Shown: positions 32,870 through 41,800 of the stretch, in pieces
Layout: the number at the start of each line of letters is the position of its first letter
Numbering within the stretch: position 1 is the stretch's first letter
Source: Hirsutella rhossiliensis
Lineage: Eukaryota > Ascomycota > Sordariomycetes > Hypocreales > Ophiocordycipitaceae
Direction: 5' to 3'
Length of the DNA: 64,000 bases
NCBI RefSeq assembly: GCF_020360975.1
Contig: NW_025408678.1
Span: 186,001-250,000 of the forward strand
The notes under the pieces: generated by a model
Databases searched by the model: none
What the model was told of the DNA's origin: nothing
Seen by the model: only the letters and a program-made list of their open reading frames with translations
Translations under genes and position numbers: made by a program

Positions 32870-35800
32870 TCACGAGTTGAACAGCTTCTTCACAAAGCCG
32901 CGTAACCCTCCGGGCTTCTTGTCCTTCTTGCGCTCGTGATGTCTCGCCCGTCGTGCGGCGTCCTCCGGCGGCGACCGGCTCGATCCAGCAGCTTTTCCTT
33001 CGTCAGAGTTGTTCTCCTCCCGGGACTTGGAAGATTTAGATCGCGCCTGATCCGTCGAGTGGCGCCCGCTGCTGTGCTTGGAGTGCCTCTGGCCCTCCGC
33101 GCTGTTCGAGTCCTTGGACGACGATGGCGGCGGCGGCGGCGGCGGCATAAAGGCCTCTCCGACAAAGGGTGGGGTAGGGGGGCCGCGACCGACGATGCCC
33201 TCCGCGTTTCTGACGTCGAAGAACCGCTTCTCGGGCTGCTGCACCACCGGCTCTCGCTCGCGTGGGCTCGTACCTTTTGTCTGCTCCGTTCGCGACTGGC
33301 CCGAGTGGCTGTGACGCCGGGATGATCGGTGGCTGCGTTCGGAGTGGGCTTCTGGCTCTTTGCTCTTCCGATCAGAGCCCGACGGCTCACGACGTTCGAC
33401 TTCCTTCTCTTTCTGCCGCCTCTCCAACTTCTTCCTATCGTGCTCTGCCTGCTCTTCCGCGGTCCTGCGTCTGCGCCCTGAGCTTCCGGAGCTTTCTCCA
33501 GAGTAGCCACTGTCGTGCCTGCGAGGTTTCCCGGAAGACGCCTTGTCTTTGCCCGAGCCTGCACTGTGCTCCCGATCGCGGCGAGAGTGCGAGCTGTGCG
33601 AGCTGTGCGACGAGCGCCGTCTGCTCTCCTTGCCTTCCTCGTCAGTGCGGCTCCGACCAGAGTGGTGCGAGTGATGCGAGTGCCGGTGTCTCCGATGCCT
33701 ATCCTTGTCCTTGTCACTGCTTGACGATCCCACATCCTTGGATTTGCCATCTGTAATCGACAAGTTAGCAATTGTCTCATAACAATCTCCAGACTCCGGA
33801 TTGCGCTGGGCAGAATCTCTCCGAGACTGAGCAGTCTGCGAGTCCAAAGTCGCCTGGTGTCGCGCACTGGATCCATCCTTGCCTTTGTCAATGGGCGAAC
33901 CTGGAGCCGGGCCCTCGGGAGGAACAAGTGCTTCTGCTGTTGCGTATATAATCACGGCAACGGCCACTGTGTCTTCAGCTTGTCGTAGAGCCTGTCTCTT
34001 CTTCCGCCGAAGTATTCGCGCTTGAACGCGCTTAACCATCTCCGTATCGGGGACCTCAATTCCGGGAGTTGCGGCTCCAAAATCGCCTTGGGAAGGAATC
34101 GCTTGATTTGTTGGTAGGGGCTTGGCGTCGAAAAAACCCGGGTCCGTTGGCAGCCCCGACCTCGTTCCAGCGTCATCAGGGGGGGCGCAAGTGCCAGCAT
34201 CCAGCTCGCAGTCCGCGGGATCCAGCTTGTCTACGACTTCTTCCACAGACGCGGTGCTTGGCTCGCAAGGAGCATCTGCCTCCGGAGAATCGTCTTTTTG
34301 ACTGCCGTCGAGCGCGCCGAGAGCGATTCCCGAGACCGCTGCTGCAAAGAGAGATGCAGTCGCCAGTTCCACTTCAGGTTTCGACTCCTCGGATTGCGAG
34401 CTTTTTGTCAATCTTGCCGAGTCTTCAGAGTCGGCATCAGGCGCAGTTGGTTGAGATGTCATGCCTTCGTTTCCCTGAGCTTCCTCGGTAGCCGAAGCCG
34501 GAACCTCGGGAACAGACTCGGGGGTTTCTTGCTGCTCCAAGTACGTAGAGTCCTCCTTCTCGGGCACGGGCACGTCAGCAACCGAAGGGCTGGCGGCGAT
34601 TTCTCTGGCGGATTCCGGGGATACGGCTTGAGAGCTTTCTGCAGCTGCCACATCCGCAGCTGTGACGTCGGAACTCATGGGCGCCGACCATGGGCCAGCC
34701 TCGGAAGCGCCTGTCTGCCCCTCCGGTAGGCCATCGGCCGGGCTTTCGAGCACCATGACAGATTCAGACGCAGGCCCCTCCGCGGGCTCCACCGTGATCT
34801 CTGCCGCAGGGTCAGACGGGGGCTTCTCCGCAGCTTCTGCCACAAGCTCCTCCCTACTCTCTGCGGGCTCCGACGTGGGCTCTGACGGAGGCTCCTCTTC
34901 GGGTTCTGCCGCAGGTTCTGCCGGGTGCTCCTCCTTTGATTCCGCGGCGGACTCTTCCGATGGCTCGGACGGAGGTTCCTCCGCGGACTGCTCCGTAGGC
35001 TCTACCATAAGGTCTTCCGTGGTATCCGCCGTAGGATCAGATGCGGGCTCCTCCGTCGGCTCCTCCCTGGACTCTGGCGTTGGCTCCTCCGTCGGCTCTG
35101 GCATGGGTTCTGCCGTCGGCTCTGGCGGGGACTCTGTACCGGGCTCGGCCGTCGGCTCTTGTATGGGCTCTTCCGTAGACTCTGCCGCAGGTTCAGTCGG
35201 AGGCTCTTTTGAAAGCGTGTCCACGGGTTCTGCCGGAGGCTCCTGCGTGGGCTCTGCCGCGGGCTCGACTAGAGGCTCTGCCGTATGCTCAGACTGAAGT
35301 TCTGTTGCAGGCTGCTCCGAAAGCTCTGCCGTAGATTCTTCCATAGTCTCTGATGCGGGCTCAGGCGCGAGCTCCTTAGGTTCTGCGAACACTTCCGCGA
35401 GCGCCTCCGTAAGCTCTGCCGCAGGCTCCGTAGGCTCTGCTAGAGGTTCCGGCGTAGGCTCTGCTAGGAGCTCCTCCGTGGGCTCTGGCGTGGATTCTGC
35501 CGGAAGTTCCTGCTTGGGTTCTGTAGACTCCTCCGTAGACTCTGCCACGGGCCCGGCCGGATGCTCTGCCAGAGACTCTAGGGTGGGCACTGTTGGCAGT
35601 TCTGCCGGAGTCTCCTTAGGTTCTACCGCAGGCTCAGACGCGGGCTGCTCCTTGGGCTCTACTGGCTCTTCCGCAGACGCCTCCGTAGACTCCGGCGCTG
35701 GCTCTGAAGCGGACTCTGGCGTGGGCTCGGCGGCAGGCTCGAGCGTGGGCTCTGCTGGTTGTTCTGCCAAGGTCTCCTTGAGTTCTGCCGCAGGCTCAGA

Positions 35801-38800
35801 AACAGGCTCTCCCGGAGGCACCAGCGCAGGTGCCTCCGTGGGCTCTAACATGGGCTCTGCCAGAGGTTGCTCCTTGGGTTCTGCTGGCTTTTCTATGAGC
35901 GCTTCTACAGACCCCACCGCAGGCTCTTCCGTAGGCGCTTCTGCAGGCTCTGCCATAGGCTCTACCGATGGTTCTGCCTGGGCCTCCTTGGGCTCGGCCG
36001 CAATCTGCTCTGGGAGCCCTGGCGTGAGTTCGGACGGAGGCTCTGACGTGGGTTCTATTACGGGCTCGGCCGTGAGCTCTCGCGTGGGCTCTGGCGTAGG
36101 CTCTGGCATAGGCTCGGCCGAAAGTTCCGACTTTTGCTCCGGAGCAGGTTCTGCTGCAGTATCTTCCGTAAAATCCGTGGCAGGCTCCGGCGTAGGTGCG
36201 GGCTCCTTCGTGGGCTCTGATGTGGACTCCGCCATAGGTTCTGCCGCAGGCTCTGCAGCGGGCTCCGGCATGGGTTTCGTAACTGATTCGGCCGGAGTCT
36301 CCTCCCTGAGTTCTGCCACCGGCTCAATAGCCTCTTCCACAGGTCCTGCTACAGGCTCTTTCGAGGGTTTTGGCGTGGGCTCTACAGCTGAATCGGCCGG
36401 AGTCCCCTCATTTATTTCTGCCAAAGACTTCGTAGTAGGTTCTGGCATGGACTCTTCCAGAGACTCTATCGCAGCCTCGGGCACGGGTACTGACGGAGGC
36501 TCTTCCAAGGACTCTAGCGTTGGCTCTGCAGACGACTCTGCCGCAGGCTTTTCCGTAGACTCGCTCTTGCCTTCTCCAGATAGTTGAGCCTCAGATGCGT
36601 CTGGCTGACCCTCTGATGAAACATCGGCCAGACCTTCGGGCAGCATGACAGATCCTGCCGCAGGCGTTGTCATGGGCTCGGACGTAGGCTCTGCCGAAGT
36701 CTCTAATGGAAGCTCCGTAGGCTCTCGCGTAGGCTCTAGCAAGGGTTCTGACGGAGGTTCGGTCGCAGGCTCCGTCATGGGCTCCGGCGTATGCTTTTCC
36801 GCAGGCTCGTCATTGTCTTTTCCAGATAGGTCAACCTGGGAGGCATTTGTCTGCCCATCTGACGGGACTTCGGCCGTGCCTTCGGTTAGCACGATGGGTT
36901 CCGTCGTAGCTTCTGCAACAGGCTCGCTGCTGTCTTCTCCGGAAGTCTCTGGGATGACTGCAACTTCCCTAGTCTTGTCGGCTTCACCATGAGTGTCAGG
37001 GGCATCGCGAGTGGATTCGTCCTTCGGAGTCGGACGATTAGGTTCGCCTTTACCGAGATCGGTGGTTCCGGGGTCAAGCTGTTCTTGAGCCTCAGTGGTT
37101 AATGTCGAGACCTGGCCTTTGTCTATGCTGCGAGTCATATCGTCGGTAACCGTTTGGTCCTGAACGTCTACTCCAGTGGGCTCCAGTCCTCCAGCTTCCT
37201 CAGTGGTCTGGGTTTCTTCCTGGGACTCCTTGGCCTCGGCTTGCTTCGTCGTCGGTGTCGTCTCCGGGTCAGTCGGTCCTTCGGGGGCAGGTGATATAGC
37301 TCCAGCATCTTGACACATGGCCGATTCCTCATCCAGGCGATCCCTGCGGTCAGGCGCCAAGACATCCACAGCCAGTCGGGGCGTGAAGTCTTCAGGCGGT
37401 TTCGACAAAGGAAATAAGACATTGAAAGAACTAATTTCCTCACCTTTCTTCGACCGAGATCCTCGGGCTTCTTCTTTGGTAGTTGGAATTGGCCCAACCG
37501 TGTCTTTGCTTTCTTCTTCCTCGGCAGTCGGGAGAGACTCGGGAGTTGCATCGCTTGGCTTGTCATCCGTTTCGGGCTGCTCCTGTTCAGGGACAGAGGG
37601 CTCAGCTTCAGCCGTGTCGTCAACGGCAGCTGGCGGTTGCGGCTCTTCAGCTGCTCTCTCAAGCTTCTCTTCGTCAAGCGCAGAATCGGCTATCTTGTCG
37701 GCCTCAGGTTCCGCAGATGCTTCCGCAGGTTTCGAATCATCTGACGCGACTGTTGGCGGTTCAGCAGCCTCGACTGCCTCCAATGCAGTTTCGGCAGCTA
37801 CCGCACTTTCAGTCCCGATAGCCGCTTCAACCGGGGTAGCAGATTCAGCAGGGGCTGCCTCAGGGGCCACTTTCTCGGGAGGCTCGGCCGCTTTTGTCTC
37901 TTCGTCGGCCTTCGTAGCCTCTGCTTGGGCTGGAGCGGTGTCCTCAGAGGGCTGGACGTCTTCCGCATCGGCCTCGGGCTCTGCTTTGTCTGCCTCTGCC
38001 TTGGATTCGTCTTCTGCTGCCTCCGTCTCTCCATTCACCTGTGCATAAACTTCATCTGCGTCAGGCGCGGGTGACTCCTCAACTGGTTCGGCCTTGTCTT
38101 CCGCCTCTGCTGCTGGCTCAGCATCTTCACTCTGCTCCTTCTCAGGCTGGGCCGATTCAGCTTGCTCAACCGCCGTTTCCGGTTGTGGTTCAGCCTCCTC
38201 AGCAGGTTGGCTTGCAGGCTCCGATTCTTCGGCCGGCTGTGCAGGGATTTCGTTGCCAGCGTCGGCAGCTTCATCGCCTGCCTGCGGAGCCTCGGCTTCC
38301 TTGGGTGCTTCCGTCTCTGCAGGCGCCTCAGCCTCCACAGGTGCTTCAGCTTCGACAGGTGCTTCGGCTTCAGCAGGCGCTTCGGCTTCTGCAGGCGCTC
38401 CAACTTCCTCTGGAGCCTCGGCCTCCTTGGGTGCTTCCGTCTCTGCAGGCGCCTCAGCTTCCACGGGTTCCGCAGGCGCCTCTGTCTCTATGGGTACTTC
38501 GGCTTCGACGGGTGCCTCAGCTTCCGCAGATGCTTCGGCTTCAGCAGGCGCTTCGGCTTCTGCAGGCGCTCCGACTTCCTCTAGAGCCTCGGCCTCCTTG
38601 GGTGCTTCCGTCTCTGCAGGGGCTTCAGCTTCCACAGGCGCTTCGGTCTCCGTGGGTGCCTCAGCTTCTGTGGACGCTTCGGCTTCCTGAGATTCTTCGG
38701 CTTCCACGAGCGCCTCTGTCTCGGGAATTTCGGCCTCCTTCGAAGTCTCGGCTTCAGCTGGCGTCTCATCCTCCTTCGGAGCCTCAGATTCTGCAGCCGC

Positions 38801-41800
38801 TTCGGGCTCTTGAGATTCGGCCTCCGCTGGCGCCTCTTCTTCCTTGGGGGCCTCGACCTCTTGAGCGGCTTCGGTTTCCTTGGGAGCTTCGACGCCAGCT
38901 TCAGTGGATGCCTCAGCCTCCTGAGCAGGTTCAGCTTCAGTGGGCGCCTCGGCCTCTTCAGCGGGTTCAGCTTCTTTGGGGGTTTCGGCTTCGGTCTCGG
39001 CGGGCGCTTCTTCCTCCTTGGAAGCTTCGGCCTCGGCTTCAGTGGGTGCTTCGGCCTCTTGAGCAGGTTCAGCTTCATTTGGAGACTCGGTTTCGGCAGA
39101 GGCAACCTCTTCCTTGGGAGCTTCGGCCTCGGCCTCCACCGGCGCTTCAGCTTCTTCAGGCGGGTCCGCTTCAGTGGGCTCCTCGGCCTCTTGAGCGGGT
39201 TCAGCCTCTTTGGGGGTTTCGGCTTCGGTCTCGGCGGGCGTTTCTTCCTCCTTGGAAGCTTCGGCCTCGGCTTCAGTGGGTGCTTCGGCCTCTTGAGCGG
39301 GTTCGGCTTCCTGGGGAGCGTCGGCCTGAGCTTCGGCGGGCGCCTCGAAATCCTTGGGAGCCTCAGCCTCAATGGGAGCCTCAGCTTCCGCGGGCGGGTC
39401 GGCTTCCTTGGGGGCCTCAGCTTGTTGAGGCGGGTCAGCTTCCTCTGAAGCCCCGGTCTCAGCAGGCACGTCCTCCTTGGGAGCCTCGGTGTCGACCCCA
39501 GCAGGCACCTCCTCTTCCTTGGGTGATTCAGTCTCGGCCTCCACGGGCGCCTCAGCCTCTTTCGGGACCTCAAGTTCGCCGGTCTGATCGGCCTCCTCCG
39601 GAGCATCATCTCCCTTCACAGCTTCGGGCTCGTCGGAGGATTCGGCTTCCTGTTGAGTCTCGCCCTCATCCTTCTGTCCAACTTCGGCATCCGTCGGAAG
39701 CTCCTTGTTTGACTCTTCGGCAGGATCAGTCGTCTCCTCTTCGGCCTCAACAGGGCTGTCCTTTGGAGGTTCGGGCTCCGCAGTGTCTCCTTGCGAAGGT
39801 TCGGGCTCGTCCTTCGGGGCGTCATCTTCCGTGGGTTTGACAGTCTCGTCAGTGGAGGAAGTTGTCTCGGTAGCGGGCGCAATGACATCAACGTTGCTCG
39901 TAGCCTCTTCAGTCTGAGCAGGTGCCTCCTCGTTGACATCATCTTTGCCAGCTTCAGAGTCAACGGCACCTTGCGCATCACCGGCTGGCGGCTCATTATC
40001 GGCTTCTGTCTCGGGGGTGGTCTCTGTCGATTCCTTGGTCTCGGAGGTCCCTTCCTGGGGCGCTTCGTCGGCCACGGCTACAACTTCTGGGTCCTTCTCA
40101 GGTTCCTCCGTCTTAGCTTCCTCGCCCTCAGCATTCTCTTCCGCGTCAGGCTTGGCCGTGTCCTCAGGAGTCGAAGAAGTCACATTGTCGGGCTCGACGG
40201 CTGCGTCAAGTTCCACTGAAGTCTCACCAGTTGCTGCCGATTCTTGCTCGTCGGACTTGGCCTCCACTTTGTCAGCATCACCTCCATCAGAAGCTTTTTC
40301 AGTTTCTGAAGGGGCAGACACCTCATCCTCGGGATCCAAACTTGATTCGGCCGGCTTGTCGTCCTCGGTTTCTTGAGTCCCCGGCTGCTCTGCAGAATCT
40401 TCGTTGGCTGCTGCAAGCTCACCGGCCTCCGCCGGAGGTTCATTGTCTTCGGACAAGGCGGTGGACACATTTTCAGCGCCATCATCCAGCGTCACCGACG
40501 ATGCGGGTTGCTCGATGTCCCCACCAGAAGCTGGCGTTTCTTCCTTAGGTGAAATGTTGTCTACCGGTTGAGCCTCTGAGTTGACGGCAGCTTCAGTTTC
40601 AGAGACATCGTTCGACTTTTCCTCTGCCTTTGCATCGGACTGATCCTCAGCGGAGACTTCCTTGGTCGCCTCGTCCTCATCGAAGTGAACATGTTTGGAG
40701 TCTGGATCGCTTGACACGACTGCCGTTTCCGTAGCGCCCTCATCGGCAGCTTTCTCTTCAGGCAAAGTTGCGGCAGCCTCTTCATGAGCGGCAGGCTCAG
40801 TGGAGTCGCTTGCGGGCTCAGGATCTGCAGGGGATTCCTGCTTTTCAGCCACAGCTTGCTCAGCTTCTTCGGTCTTTGGCTCTTCAGATTCGACCTGGGC
40901 CTCTTCCGCTGGTGAAGATGCCTCTTCCGCTTTCTGCTCAACTGCGGGCTGTGTGGAAGAAGCGAGCTCTTGCGTCTCATCTGTGCCTGCGGTTGTCTCC
41001 CCCGCCTCGTCCGGCTTCGATTCATTAGGATTCGACTCCACATTCGTTTCCTCAGCCAGTGACTGCTGTGGATTAGACTCTACTGCCGGCTCCGCTTCTG
41101 ACTGACTCGTGTTCGTGGCATCCTGAGCTCCTGAAGGGGCTTCCGGCTCGGTTGTGTCATCTTCCTCTTGTCGCCCTTCTGGCTGAGTTTCGGCGTTGTC
41201 AGTTGCAGGGGATACCTGGTCGGGGCTTTCGGACGGCTTTTCCTCTGTAGACTCAGTGGGAGGTTCGGGCCCCTGCAGTCTCTCCTCTTCGGAGACGGGA
41301 AGCACGTCAGCAGCCACAGGCTCCTTGTCGTCCTTGGTCTTTGGTTCCTCCACACTGGTATCAGCTGAAGTCTCGGCAGATTGTGCTGCTTCAGTTTCGG
41401 TGATCCCAGCGGGAGAGTCTTCAGCTTTCGAATCCTCAGCGGCCTTTTCGACCGTGGTCTCCTGAGCCGTAGATCCCTCTGCTGTAGAATCCGCCGCCTT
41501 GGTTTCCTCGGCTGGAGGGTTCTCCGTCGTTGATTCCTCGGCCTTGGTCTCTTCAGTTACGGGAGAGTCCTCGGCCGGCGAGTCCTCCGTTTTGGATTCC
41601 TCGGCTAAAGGTTCCTCGGCTTTGGCCACTTCAGCTGGGGAATCATCGGCCTCCGCCTTGGATTCCTCGGCTTCGGCCTCGTCGACCGGAGACTCCGCGG
41701 CATTTGATGCCTCAGCCGCGGTGTCTTTAGCAGGAGTACTTTCGGCTGTCGATTCTCCAGCTGGCGGGTCCTCGGCTTTGGCCTCGTCGGCTGAAATTTC

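Noticed and set aside
34662..36587. Long plus-strand open frames rich in Gly/Ser (GSxxGS), 211 and 369 aa, opposite the giant gene
   Set aside because: They are the antisense reading of the EPxx array; the periodic sequence lacks stop codons in several frames. No start context, no domain, and the minus frame alone runs through the whole 10.7 kb.
37300..37450. Possible intron in the giant gene starting GTGAGG
   Set aside because: Candidate acceptors give lengths not divisible by three while the frame is open through the segment, so no splicing is needed.
38041..39840. 599-aa plus-strand open frame rich in Leu/Pro/Arg
   Set aside because: Another antisense shadow of the xEAEAP array, ending where the repeats end.
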